In this document: in pieces, positions 1 to 6,080 of the stretch
Position numbering within the stretch: position 1 is the stretch's first letter
Layout: every line of letters starts with the position of its first letter
Source of the DNA: DATBDM01 sp036269915
GTDB lineage: Bacteria > Actinomycetota > Thermoleophilia > Solirubrobacterales > Solirubrobacteraceae
Direction: 5' to 3'
NCBI GenBank assembly: GCA_036269915.1
Contig: DATBDM010000043.1
Span: 1 to 23,104 of the forward strand
DNA: 23,104 nt
Program-made: the position numbers and the translations under genes
Notes under the pieces: model-generated
Seen by the model: the letters and a program-made list of their open reading frames with translations, nothing else
Databases searched by the model: none
Told to the model about the DNA's origin: nothing

Positions 1-39
1 TTTCGAGACCGCCCGATTCAACCACTCTCGCACCCCTCC
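1..39 (-). tRNA. tRNA-Ser (anticodon CGA), 5' part only, cut by window edge
   Basis: Read on the minus strand from position 39, the sequence folds as the first half of a serine tRNA. It has a seven-base acceptor strand GGAGGGG, then TG, a three-base D stem CGA/TCG around an 11-nt D loop containing TGGTT, one spacer G, anticodon stem GCGGT, and loop CTCGAAA. The central CGA of that loop is the anticodon, which reads UCG codons. The variable arm, T arm and 3' end lie outside the window, so completeness cannot be judged. It lies just downstream of tadA on the same strand, a common arrangement in actinobacteria. A TACCCT hexamer 11 nt upstream is a possible -10 box. Confidence 0.85.
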
Positions 40-50
40 GAGCGACCGAG

Positions 51-56
51 AGGGTA
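51..56 (-). promoter_or_regulatory. Possible -10 box for tRNA-Ser
   Basis: On the minus strand these bases read TACCCT, fitting the actinobacterial -10 pattern TAnnnT, and end 11 nt before the first base of the tRNA. A TTGACG lies upstream at 68-73, but the 11-nt spacer is too short for a normal -35/-10 pair. Only the -10 is proposed. Confidence 0.35.
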
Positions 57-69
57 GCGACTCCGCGCG

Positions 70-525
70 TCAACGACGAGCGCGGAAGAACTCGACCAGG
101 AGGGCGGCGCACTCCGCGGCCAGGACGCCCGGGATGACCTCGGGGCGGTGGTTGAGCCGTGGCTCGGCGAGGACGTCGAGGACGCTGCCCGCCGCGCCCG
201 CCTTGGGATCGGCGGTGCCGTAGACCACGAGCGGGACACGGCCGAGAACGACCGCACCGGCGCATTGGGCGCACGGCTCGAGTGTCACGTAGAGGGTGCA
301 GCCGAGCAGCCGCCAGTGGCCGAGGGCGGCCGCCGCGGCGCGCAGGGCGATCATCTCGGCGTGCGCGGTGGGATCCTGCCGCAGCTCGCGCTCGTTGTGG
401 CCGGCGCCGATGATCTCGCCGTCGTGGACCACGACCGCCCCGACGGGCACGTCGTCGTGGTCGAGCGCCCGCGTCGCCTCGTCGATCGCGGCCTGCATCC
501 AGGCTTCGTGGGTCAGTTCTGGCAC
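70..525 (-). CDS. tadA: tRNA adenosine(34) deaminase TadA
   Basis: Zinc-dependent deaminase that converts wobble adenosine 34 to inosine in tRNA-Arg(ACG), needed to read CGC and CGA codons. The 151-aa product carries the cytidine-deaminase-fold motifs: His55-Ala-Glu57 (zinc ligand and proton shuttle) within TAHAEMIAL, and Pro84-Cys85-x-x-Cys88 (zinc ligands). The later segment resembling GAAGSxxDVL...NHRxE is typical of bacterial TadA. I chose the GTG at 525 because the product then begins PELTHEAWM, matching the family's usual start before the first helix. An ATG at 498 would cut this helix. No clear Shine-Dalgarno precedes the GTG. The frame stays open far upstream, antisense to the protease gene, but that part has no family similarity. 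Known family: essential and cytosolic. Confidence 0.95.
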   Translation of the reverse strand: MPELTHEAWMQAAIDEATRALDHDDVPVGAVVVHDGEIIGAGHNERELRQDPTAHAEMIALRAAAAALGHWRLLGCTLYVTLEPCAQCAGAVVLGRVPLVVYGTADPKAGAAGSVLDVLAEPRLNHRPEVIPGVLAAECAALLVEFFRARR

Positions 526-627
526 GGAAACGGTTGTGAAGCAACTTCTGGCGCACCACACTGTTCCAGAGACGGCGATCCGCTCCCCGTTCCCTCGCTT
601 CGCCGTCCGAGAGAAGCCACCCCGCCC

Positions 628-1953
628 TTGCCCGCCCGCGTCCGCCGCACCCGCCTCCTCGCCGTGGCCCTCTTCAGCGTGCTCGCGGGCGCCGCGCCGG
701 CCACCGCCCGCGCCGACGATGCGACCGCGGCGCTGCCCGATCACGTCCCCGGCGAGGTCGTCGTCACCTACCGGCCCGGCACCCCGGGCGCCGCGCACGC
801 CGCGACCGCCGTCGCGCCGCGCACCAAGGTCGTCAAGCTCGCGCACGAGAGCGTCGCGCACGCGATCGCGCGCCTGCGCGACAACCCGGATGTGCAGTCG
901 GCCGCGCCCAACGCGATCGCCCACGCCGCGGCGGGATACGTCCCGCCCGATCCGGGCCGCAACGGGCTCCCCGGCGGCTGGCAGGCGGTCCAGTGGAACT
1001 TCGCCGGCCCCTACGGCGTCGGCGCGCCCGACGCCTGGTCGAACCTGATGCGCGACGGGCGCCCCGGCGGCAAGGGCGTGACCGTCGCCGTGCTCGACAC
1101 CGGCGTCGCCTACGAGAACCACGGCCGCTTCCGCCGCTCGCCGGACTTCCGGCCGAGCCACTTCGTCGACCCCTACGACTTCGTCGACCACGATCGCCAT
1201 CCCGACGACGAGAACGGCCACGGGACGCATGTCACCGGGACGATCAACGAGGCCACGGGCAACCCGGTCGGGCTGACCGGGCTCGCGTACGGCGCGACGA
1301 TCATGCCGGTCAGGGTGCTCGACCGCTACGGCGACGGCGACAGCGCGGCCATCTCGCAGGGCGTTCGCTACGCGGTCCGCCACGGCGCCCAGATCATCAA
1401 CCTCTCCTTCGAGTTCGACTCGGGCACCTCGACCCGCGACGTGCCCGACCTGCTCAGCGCGCTGCGCGACGCCAAGCGCGCCGGCGTGCTCGTCGTCGCC
1501 GCCTCGGGCAACGAGGGCAGCAGCGCGCTCGCCTACCCCGCGCGGGCGAAGTCGGTGCTCTCCGTCGGCGCCACCACGGAGCACGGCTGCGCCGCCGAGT
1601 ACTCGAACTCCGGCGCGAGCCTGGCCATCGTGGCGCCCGGCGGCGGCCCGGACGCGAACCTGCGCGACCCGCAGTGCCAGCCGGGCAGCAACGACGGGCG
1701 CAACGTGGTGCAGATGACCTTCACCGGGTCGGTCCGCTCCTTCGGGCTCCCCGGCGACTACACCGGCACCTCGATGGCGACGCCGCACGTCTCGGCGACC
1801 GCCGCGCTGGTGATCGCCTCGGGCGTGCTCGGCGCGAAGCCGTCGCCGGACGCGATCATCCGCCGCCTGAAGGCGACCGCCCGGCCGCTCGGCTCCCCGC
1901 GCCACTACGGCGCGGGGCTGGTCGATGCCGCCGCGGCTACGTCGTCCGGATGA
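628..1953 (+). CDS. Secreted S8 (subtilisin-like) serine protease
   Basis: Predicted exported endopeptidase of 441 aa. The N terminus has arginines followed by the hydrophobic core LLAVALFSVLAG and an ARA|DD signal-peptidase site near residue 29. Residues about 35-95 resemble the fervidolysin-type I9-like propeptide (HVPGEVVVTYRPG, repeated basic/Ala-rich helix, DNPDVQSAAPN). The catalytic triad is visible: Asp157 in AVLDTGV, His198 in NGHGTHV, Ser382 in GTSMATPH, plus oxyanion Asn295 in AASGNEG. No C-terminal anchor or PPC domain follows; the protein ends soon after the GAGLVDAAAA helix, so it is probably released. The TTG start at 628 follows a GAGAGAAG purine tract about 11 nt upstream and is the only start placing the signal peptide at the terminus. 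Its last 17 bases overlap the convergent uspA gene. It is divergent from tadA. Confidence 0.9.
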   Translation: MPARVRRTRLLAVALFSVLAGAAPATARADDATAALPDHVPGEVVVTYRPGTPGAAHAATAVAPRTKVVKLAHESVAHAIARLRDNPDVQSAAPNAIAHAAAGYVPPDPGRNGLPGGWQAVQWNFAGPYGVGAPDAWSNLMRDGRPGGKGVTVAVLDTGVAYENHGRFRRSPDFRPSHFVDPYDFVDHDRHPDDENGHGTHVTGTINEATGNPVGLTGLAYGATIMPVRVLDRYGDGDSAAISQGVRYAVRHGAQIINLSFEFDSGTSTRDVPDLLSALRDAKRAGVLVVAASGNEGSSALAYPARAKSVLSVGATTEHGCAAEYSNSGASLAIVAPGGGPDANLRDPQCQPGSNDGRNVVQMTFTGSVRSFGLPGDYTGTSMATPHVSATAALVIASGVLGAKPSPDAIIRRLKATARPLGSPRHYGAGLVDAAAATSSG

Positions 1954-2380
1954 TCAGCACCGAGCAGGGCGCGTGGTGCGAGACCTTGTTCGGCACCGAG
2001 CCGAGCAGGAAGCGCTTGGCGCCGGTCATGCCCTTGTTGCCGACGACGATGAGGTCGGCGTTCTCCTCCTCGGCGACGTCGAGGATCGCGTCCGCGGGGT
2101 CACCCTCGCGCGCGAAGATGGAGACGTCCACGCCGGCGTCCTCGACGTCCTCCGCGGCCTCCTTGAGCGTCGCGTCGACGTCCTCGCGCGCGTTGATCGC
2201 CCACTGCGTGTCGACCGGCGCCTGACGCGACTCCTCGCGCAGCCGCTGCTTCGAGACGGGCTCGTAGGCGGAGACGATCCCGACCGACGCCCCGACCGAC
2301 TTGGCCAGCGCGACCGCCTCACGGACTGCCTTGCGAGCCGTCTCCGACCCGTCGGTGCCCACGACGATCGTCTGGAACAT
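1937..2380 (-). CDS. Universal stress protein (UspA family, ATP-binding type)
   Basis: Single-domain Usp of 147 aa, normal length. It begins FQTIVVGTDGS (first strand with Asp10) and carries the ATP-binding signature G-x2-G-x9-G-S in GNKGMTGAKRFLLGS near residues 114-128, so nucleotide binding is expected, unlike the second Usp-like gene at 3306-3740. The ATG at 2380 is preceded by a strong GAGGAG Shine-Dalgarno 5 nt upstream. A TATGAT hexamer at 2418-2423 fits a -10 box. The role is inferred only as stress or dormancy-linked signalling; the partner is unknown. It converges on the S8 protease gene with a 17-bp overlap, and is divergent from the PHP phosphatase gene. Confidence 0.93.
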   Translation of the reverse strand: MFQTIVVGTDGSETARKAVREAVALAKSVGASVGIVSAYEPVSKQRLREESRQAPVDTQWAINAREDVDATLKEAAEDVEDAGVDVSIFAREGDPADAILDVAEEENADLIVVGNKGMTGAKRFLLGSVPNKVSHHAPCSVLIIRTT

Positions 2381-2385
2381 GTCCT

Positions 2386-2391
2386 CTCCTC
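2386..2391 (-). promoter_or_regulatory. Shine-Dalgarno of uspA
   Basis: Reads GAGGAG on the minus strand, 5 nt before the ATG at 2380, within the purine run AGAGGAGAGG. It is the strongest ribosome-binding site I see in the window and fixes the start. Confidence 0.75.
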
Positions 2392-2417
2392 TTTCGGGTG
2401 CAAGGGATGGGCGCGCG

Positions 2418-2423
2418 ATCATA
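2418..2423 (-). promoter_or_regulatory. Possible -10 box of uspA, overlapping divergent box
   Basis: TATGAT on the minus strand, a near-consensus -10 in GC-rich surroundings, giving a 5' leader of about 30 nt. The overlapping plus-strand hexamer CATAGT (2420-2425) lies 4 nt before the GTG of the divergent PHP gene. The two promoters may therefore share the same bases. No consensus -35 is visible for either. Confidence 0.5.
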
Positions 2424-2429
2424 GTCGGC

Positions 2430-3224
2430 GTGATCGACCTGCATATCCACATCCTCCCCGGGCTCGACGACGGCCCCGCGTCGGAGGATGCGGCGCTGGC
2501 GATGGCACGCGCGGCGGTCGGCCTTGGGACCCGCGCCGTCGCGACGACGGCGCACGTCGACGCCGGCTTCGGGCTGCGTGCCGCCGACATCGCCGCCGCG
2601 CGCGAGGCGCTCGCGGCGCGGCTGCGCGCCGAGGGGATCCGCCTGAACCTGCTGGCCGGGGGCGAGATCGCCGCCGAGCGGCTGCCGCTGCTCGACGACG
2701 AGGCGCTGTCGCCCTTGACGCTCGGCGGCGGCGGGACGCTGCTGCTCGAGTGCCCCTTCGCGCCGGTCGGCGCGGCGATGGAGCCGATGGTCGACGACCT
2801 GCGCCGGCGAGGCTTCGGCGTGCTGCTCGCGCATCCCGAGCGCTCGCCGAGCTTCCAGCGCGATCCCGGCCGTCTCGCGCGCCTGGTCGACCTCGGGGCG
2901 AGCGCTCAGGTCACGGCGGGCTCGCTCGCCGGGCTGTTCGGCTCGCTCGTGACCAGCACGGCGTGCACGATGCTCGAGGCCGGGCTCGTGCACGTGATCG
3001 CCTCCGACGCGCACGACACGCTGCGGCGGACGCCCGACCTGCGCGTCTGCGCGGAGGACCTGACGCAGCGCTACGGAGACGTGGAGGACCAGCTGGCCTG
3101 GATGACCGAGGCCGCCCCGGCCGCGATCCTCGACGGCCGGCCCCTGTCCGACCGCCCGCCACTGCCGCAGCCGCAGGCGCGCGGCCTGCGCGCGCGGATC
3201 AGACGAGCTTGGTCAGCGCGATGA
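2430..3224 (+). CDS. CpsB/YwqE-type PHP-domain protein-tyrosine phosphatase
   Basis: 264-aa metal-dependent phosphoesterase of the PHP superfamily, CpsB/CapC branch, which dephosphorylates bacterial tyrosine kinases that govern polysaccharide synthesis in Firmicutes. Visible motifs run in family order: IDLHIHILPGLDDGP (metal-binding His5 and His7), TTAHVD, AGGEIA (metal Glu), ECPF, LLAHPERSPSF, a QVTAGSLAGLFG loop, and VIASDAHDT (metal Asp and His). GTG at 2430 starts immediately at the first strand, as in CpsB proteins. No Shine-Dalgarno is visible, so it may be leaderless from CATAGT at 2420. No cognate BY-kinase, wzz or glycosyltransferase gene is in the window, so the substrate is unknown; in actinobacteria it may act on another phosphoester. 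The 3' end overlaps the small minus ORF at 3199-3285. Confidence 0.88.
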   Translation: MIDLHIHILPGLDDGPASEDAALAMARAAVGLGTRAVATTAHVDAGFGLRAADIAAAREALAARLRAEGIRLNLLAGGEIAAERLPLLDDEALSPLTLGGGGTLLLECPFAPVGAAMEPMVDDLRRRGFGVLLAHPERSPSFQRDPGRLARLVDLGASAQVTAGSLAGLFGSLVTSTACTMLEAGLVHVIASDAHDTLRRTPDLRVCAEDLTQRYGDVEDQLAWMTEAAPAAILDGRPLSDRPPLPQPQARGLRARIRRAWSAR

Positions 3225-3285
3225 TCGCGCCGGCCAGGACCATCAGCACGATGAAGACCTGCGTCCAGAGCCAGAAGGGCGACAC
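3199..3285 (-). CDS. Small single-span membrane protein, 28 aa (unrecognised)
   Basis: A short ORF: GTG at 3285 to TGA at 3199, with an in-frame TAG five codons upstream fixing its maximum length. The product starts SPFWLWTQ, then has an uninterrupted hydrophobic helix FIVLMVLAGAIIAL, and ends TKLV, so a single membrane span with little else. All 28 sense codons end in G or C, which is strong evidence of coding in this genome. It begins 20 nt after the stop of the Usp-like gene at 3306 on the same strand, so co-transcription is likely. No good Shine-Dalgarno is visible. Its last 26 bases overlap the convergent PHP gene, and part of the codon bias could reflect that overlap, but 61 bases lie outside it. 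Function unknown; small spans of this kind often regulate a membrane partner. Confidence 0.62.
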   Translation of the reverse strand: MSPFWLWTQVFIVLMVLAGAIIALTKLV

Positions 3286-3305
3286 TGGCGGTCGAGGCTA
3301 GCGGT

Positions 3306-3740
3306 TCAGGCGACGACCTCCGTGTGGCCCTGCGCCGTGACGGTGGTGACCGGCAGCCCCAGGCCCGCCACCTTGCGCGGCAGATCGAGGTGCAGCCAGC
3401 GCGAGACCCGCGTCGGCAGCGTCGAGATGATGATCTCGTCGAAGTCGCCCAGGTTGACCGCGTCCTGGATCGCGGCGAGCGCCTCCGCATCGCCCACGCG
3501 GCCCTCAACCGGGCCGCCCGCCGCCTCCGACAGCAGCGGCAGCGCCAGCTCGAGCACCGCGGCTCCCTCGGAGCGGTCGTGGTCCTCGGGATCGGCTACG
3601 CGGTCGATGCCGCGCACGGGGTTGGGCACGAGCAGCGTGAACGTGCACGGCCCGCGAGCGGCACGCGCGCGGACGGCATCGATCAACGCCGGCGTGGCCG
3701 CCGTCCGGTTCGCGACCACGAGGACGCGGGTGCTGGCCAT
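3306..3740 (-). CDS. Usp-like actinobacterial protein, no canonical ATP motif
   Basis: 144-aa single-domain protein with a Rossmann-like pattern. It has a first strand VLVVANRTAATPAL followed by a helix, second strand FTLLVPNPV, then an acidic linker, a helix, the strand FDEIIISTLPTRVSRWLHLDLPRKV, and a final strand LPVTTVTA. This layout resembles universal stress proteins, and actinobacterial proteins with the VVANRTA...STLPTRVSRWLHLDLP pattern are usually annotated as such. The G-x2-G-x9-G-S nucleotide motif of the neighbour at 1937 is absent, so ATP binding is doubtful. ATG at 3740 has an AAGGGAG Shine-Dalgarno 6 nt upstream. It sits downstream of the SDR gene with a 44-nt gap holding a small hairpin, and upstream of the 28-aa membrane ORF. 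Confidence 0.8.
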   Translation of the reverse strand: MASTRVLVVANRTAATPALIDAVRARAARGPCTFTLLVPNPVRGIDRVADPEDHDRSEGAAVLELALPLLSEAAGGPVEGRVGDAEALAAIQDAVNLGDFDEIIISTLPTRVSRWLHLDLPRKVAGLGLPVTTVTAQGHTEVVA

Positions 3741-3764
3741 GGCAGGCTCCCTTCGGCCGGGCCA

Positions 3765-3780
3765 CCGATGCTCCCATCGG
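3765..3780. terminator. Small hairpin between SDR and Usp-like genes
   Basis: CCGATG and CATCGG form a perfect 6-bp stem around a CTCC loop, in the 44-nt gap after the SDR stop codon. There is no T tract. It could be a weak terminator, an mRNA stabiliser or an attenuator for the Usp-like gene, and chance is also possible. Confidence 0.3.
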
Positions 3781-3784
3781 CGGC

Positions 3785-4696
3785 TCAGCCGCGCAACCGC
3801 AGCCGCGCCCACAGGCTCGGCCGGCCGTGCAGGTGGCCGGATCGCTCGCCCGTCCCCTGCGGCTCCCACAGGCCGCCCGGCCGCGGCGCGGGCTCGCGAC
3901 CCCGGCGGTACCAGCGGCCGACGAGCGCGACGACGGGCTCGGAGAGCGCCGGCAGGTAGGCGAAGGCGATCTCCATCATCCACCCCTCGAAGCCGAGCGA
4001 GATCTCGCGGCGCGGGCGCTTGGCGCAGGAGACGAGCGCCCGCGCCATGACCTCGGGCCGGTACTGGTCGGGCGGGTTGCGCGGCTCGTGGCCCGTCGCG
4101 CTCGAGACGCGGTGCCACAGCGGCGTGTCGACAGGGCCGGGGTGGACCATCGAGACGGTGATCGGCACGCCGGCCTCGACGAGCTCGATCCGCAGCGTGT
4201 TGAGGAAGCCGCGCAGCGCGTGCTTGGCGGACACGTAGGAGATGAAGGTCGGCAGCGGGACGCGCGCCATCGTCGAGCCGGTGGCGACGATCGCGCCGCC
4301 GGCGTCGCGGCCGAGGTGCGGGAGCGCGGCGCGGATCACGTCGACCGCGCCGGTGAAGGTCACGGCCATCGTGCGGTCGAAGTCCTCGGGCGCGACCTCC
4401 GGGAAGCGGCCGAAGACCATCGTGGCGGCGTTGGACACGAGCACGTCGAGCCCGCCCATCGCGCTCGCCGCCTGCTCGACGGCCGCCGTGACCTGCGCGC
4501 GCTCGCCGACATCGCAGACGACCACGTGCGCCGTGCCGCCCTCGGCGCGCACGCGCGCGGCGACGGCCTCGAGCCCCTCGCGCGAGCGGGCGAGGAGCGC
4601 GACGGTCGCCCCCTCGCGCGCGAACGCCTCGGCGGCGGCAACGCCGATCCCGCTCGAGGCGCCGGTGATCAGGACGCGGCGTCCATGCAGATCCAT
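3785..4696 (-). CDS. Short-chain dehydrogenase/reductase (SDR, classical)
   Basis: 303-aa NAD(P)-dependent oxidoreductase of unknown substrate. The Rossmann motif TGASSGIG is at residues 11-18, with Asp62 (CDV) contacting adenine and SNAA at 88-91 in place of NNAG. The catalytic Ser141, Tyr154 and Lys158 lie in GST...SYVSAKHAL. An R at position 37-39 after the second strand (LLARSRE) favours NADP(H). A post-catalytic segment with MVHPGPVDTPLW is typical. It is longer than the 250-aa core; the extra C terminus includes a possible membrane-associated helix (MEIAFAYLPALSEPVVALVGRW) and a Pro/Arg-rich tail, a layout seen in actinobacterial SDRs annotated as short-chain type. ATG at 4696 has no clear Shine-Dalgarno; a TAGCCC sits 6 nt upstream. 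Confidence 0.9.
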   Translation of the reverse strand: MDLHGRRVLITGASSGIGVAAAEAFAREGATVALLARSREGLEAVAARVRAEGGTAHVVVCDVGERAQVTAAVEQAASAMGGLDVLVSNAATMVFGRFPEVAPEDFDRTMAVTFTGAVDVIRAALPHLGRDAGGAIVATGSTMARVPLPTFISYVSAKHALRGFLNTLRIELVEAGVPITVSMVHPGPVDTPLWHRVSSATGHEPRNPPDQYRPEVMARALVSCAKRPRREISLGFEGWMMEIAFAYLPALSEPVVALVGRWYRRGREPAPRPGGLWEPQGTGERSGHLHGRPSLWARLRLRG

Positions 4697-4698
4697 CC

Positions 4699-4731
4699 CC
4701 GCGGGCTACCCGCGGCGCGCCCCGAGCGCGC
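4699..4731. terminator. Two tandem GC hairpins after the ABM-like gene
   Basis: Two perfect stems sit back to back just past the stop of the minus gene at 4736. CCGCGGG/CCCGCGG has a 3-nt loop (4699-4715), and GCGCGC/GCGCGC has the loop CCCGA (4715-4731), sharing one base. There is no T tract, as is common in actinobacterial terminators. The first stem reaches to within 3 nt of the SDR start, so it could instead affect initiation of that gene. Confidence 0.4.
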
Positions 4732-4735
4732 GGTT

Positions 4736-5017
4736 CTAGAGCCGGATGTCGACCGCGACCTCGTAGTTCTCCAGCGAGACGCGGTGCCCACCGTCCTCGG
4801 ACGGCGTCATGTCGTTGAGTGCGGCGTTGCCCGTGCGCAGGTCGTCCTCGGTCTCGAAGAAGGCGATCGACACGCTCGCGCCGTTCTCGTCGGTGAGCAT
4901 CATGAAGCCCTTCGCGGGCACCCCCGGCGGCGGCTCCGTCGAGCCGCGGATCTCGTCCGCGACGCGGGCCAGCACCCCAGGCCCGGCACCCTCGAATCGG
5001 GCGACCCGTGCGTACAT
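4736..5017 (-). CDS. Small ABM-like (dimeric alpha/beta barrel) protein
   Basis: 93-aa protein with the pattern of the antibiotic-biosynthesis-monooxygenase/dimeric alpha-beta barrel fold. It has an N-terminal strand MYARVARFEG, helix VLARVADEI, strand GFMMLTDEN, strand ASVSIAFFETEDDLRTGNAALNDM (strand then helix), and a final strand SLENYEVAVDIRL. Small actinobacterial proteins of this type usually lack an assigned reaction; I do not infer a substrate. ATG at 5017 has an AAGGAG Shine-Dalgarno 6 nt upstream, and TAGGCT at 5045-5050 fits a -10 box, giving a leader of roughly 20 nt. Two GC hairpins follow the stop, so it is probably a single-gene transcript separate from the SDR gene. Confidence 0.72.
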   Translation of the reverse strand: MYARVARFEGAGPGVLARVADEIRGSTEPPPGVPAKGFMMLTDENGASVSIAFFETEDDLRTGNAALNDMTPSEDGGHRVSLENYEVAVDIRL

Positions 5018-5044
5018 CGCCAGCTCCTTCGGTCGGTTCGCCCG

Positions 5045-5050
5045 AGCCTA
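5045..5050 (-). promoter_or_regulatory. Possible -10 box of ABM-like gene
   Basis: TAGGCT on the minus strand, fitting TAnnnT, 27 nt before the ATG at 5017, with an AAGGAG Shine-Dalgarno at 5024-5029 between them. The same hexamer recurs at 16317-16322 and, on the minus strand, at 21842-21847. Confidence 0.4.
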
Positions 5051-5072
5051 CGCGGGCGCCGCGCCGCCCGGC

Positions 5073-6065
5073 CTATCCGGGCGAGGAGGCCGGGACCGCG
5101 TGCCAGGCGGACGGGCCGAGGCGCTCGAAGGCGCCGACGACGTCCGGCGCGAACTGGGTGCCGCGCGCGCTGCGGATCTCCTCGACCGCGGCCTCCACGG
5201 TCCAGGACTCCTTGTAGGGCCGCTCGTGGACGAGCACGTCGAACACGTCGGCCAGCGCGACGAGCCGGGCCTCGACGGGGATCGCCTGGCCGCCCAGCCC
5301 CTCGGGGTAGCCGCCACCGTCCCAGCGCTCGTGGTGCGAACGGGCGATCCGCTCGGCGATCTGCACCACTTCCGACGCCGAGCCGGCGAGCACGCGCGCG
5401 CCGAGCACGGCGTGGGTCTTGACGACCTCGAACTCCTCCTCGGTCAGCCGCCCGGGCTTGAGCAGGATCGAGTCCGGCACGGCGACCTTGCCGAGGTCGT
5501 GCAGCGGCGCGGCCTGGCGCACCAGCGCCACCATCCGGTCGCCGAGGCCGAGCTCGCGGGCGAGCCCCGCGGCCAGCTCCCCGACGCGCTGGGTGTGCTC
5601 GTGGGTGTTGTCGTCGCGGTACTCGGCGGCGACGAGCAGTCGGCCGAGCATGTCGAACTGAGCCAGCTCGTCCGCGCGCCGACCGGCGAGCGCCTGCTCG
5701 GCGACGAGGGTCTCGAGCTCGGCGGCGCGTCGCCGCAGCTCCGCGCGCTCGAGGAAGGCGAGCAGGCGCCCGACGGCGGCGGGGCCGGGCGCCTCGCCCG
5801 GGGCGATCACGTCGGCGACGCTGAGGACGGTCGGCCCGGCCCGCAGCCGCAGCGGGTCCAGCCGGCGGCGGACCGCGTCTGCGCCCGCGCCCAGCACGAG
5901 CACGACGGCGGGCGGGTGCTCGGCGGCCACGGCCGCCACCTCGTCGGGCTGCGCGGTGCTGGCGGCGGGTGAGGCGCCGGCGGCGGCCAGCCACGCGCGC
6001 AGCGCGGCCACCGCGTCGGGGTCGTCGCCGGCGAGAAGGACCCGCGCGTCGGCCAGGGTGTCCAT
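5073..6065 (-). CDS. HD-GYP domain phosphodiesterase with N-terminal pseudoreceiver
   Basis: 330-aa protein predicted to hydrolyse cyclic di-GMP or a related dinucleotide. Residues about 7-105 look like a response-regulator receiver fold (RVLLAGDDPDAVAALRAWLAAAG, then PPAVVLVLG), but the expected phospho-acceptor Asp after the third strand is missing. A helix (105-135) leads to the HD-GYP domain: His155/His157 in THEHTQRV, catalytic His189-Asp190 in HDLGKV, HHERWDGGGYP at 244-254 (complete GYP signature), and ALADVFD with Asp273. All core metal ligands appear present, so the enzyme should be active while its input domain is not phosphorylatable at Asp. ATG at 6065 is used; an ATG at 6077 would add four residues and abut the divergent kinase start. 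No Shine-Dalgarno is visible. Confidence 0.9.
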   Translation of the reverse strand: MDTLADARVLLAGDDPDAVAALRAWLAAAGASPAASTAQPDEVAAVAAEHPPAVVLVLGAGADAVRRRLDPLRLRAGPTVLSVADVIAPGEAPGPAAVGRLLAFLERAELRRRAAELETLVAEQALAGRRADELAQFDMLGRLLVAAEYRDDNTHEHTQRVGELAAGLARELGLGDRMVALVRQAAPLHDLGKVAVPDSILLKPGRLTEEEFEVVKTHAVLGARVLAGSASEVVQIAERIARSHHERWDGGGYPEGLGGQAIPVEARLVALADVFDVLVHERPYKESWTVEAAVEEIRSARGTQFAPDVVGAFERLGPSAWHAVPASSPG

Positions 6066-6080
6066 ACTGGGCAGCATATG
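6063..6080. promoter_or_regulatory. Divergent start box shared by HD-GYP and kinase genes
   Basis: The palindrome CATATG at 6075-6080 supplies the kinase ATG (6078) and, on the other strand, a possible HD-GYP ATG (6077). Neither gene has a Shine-Dalgarno. A plus-strand CATACT at 6063-6068 would serve as a -10 box for a leaderless kinase mRNA, and it lies inside the start of the HD-GYP gene. Regulation of both genes from within each other's coding sequence is therefore inferred. Confidence 0.45.

Noticed and set aside
148..627. Upstream extension of the S8 protease frame
   Set aside because: It is antisense to tadA and would place the signal peptide about 160 residues inside the protein.
526..1905. 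Upstream extension of the tadA frame antisense to the S8 protease
   Set aside because: The extra 460 residues are Arg/Ala/Gly-rich shadow sequence. TadA needs only the last 151 residues and the protease motifs on the other strand are complete.
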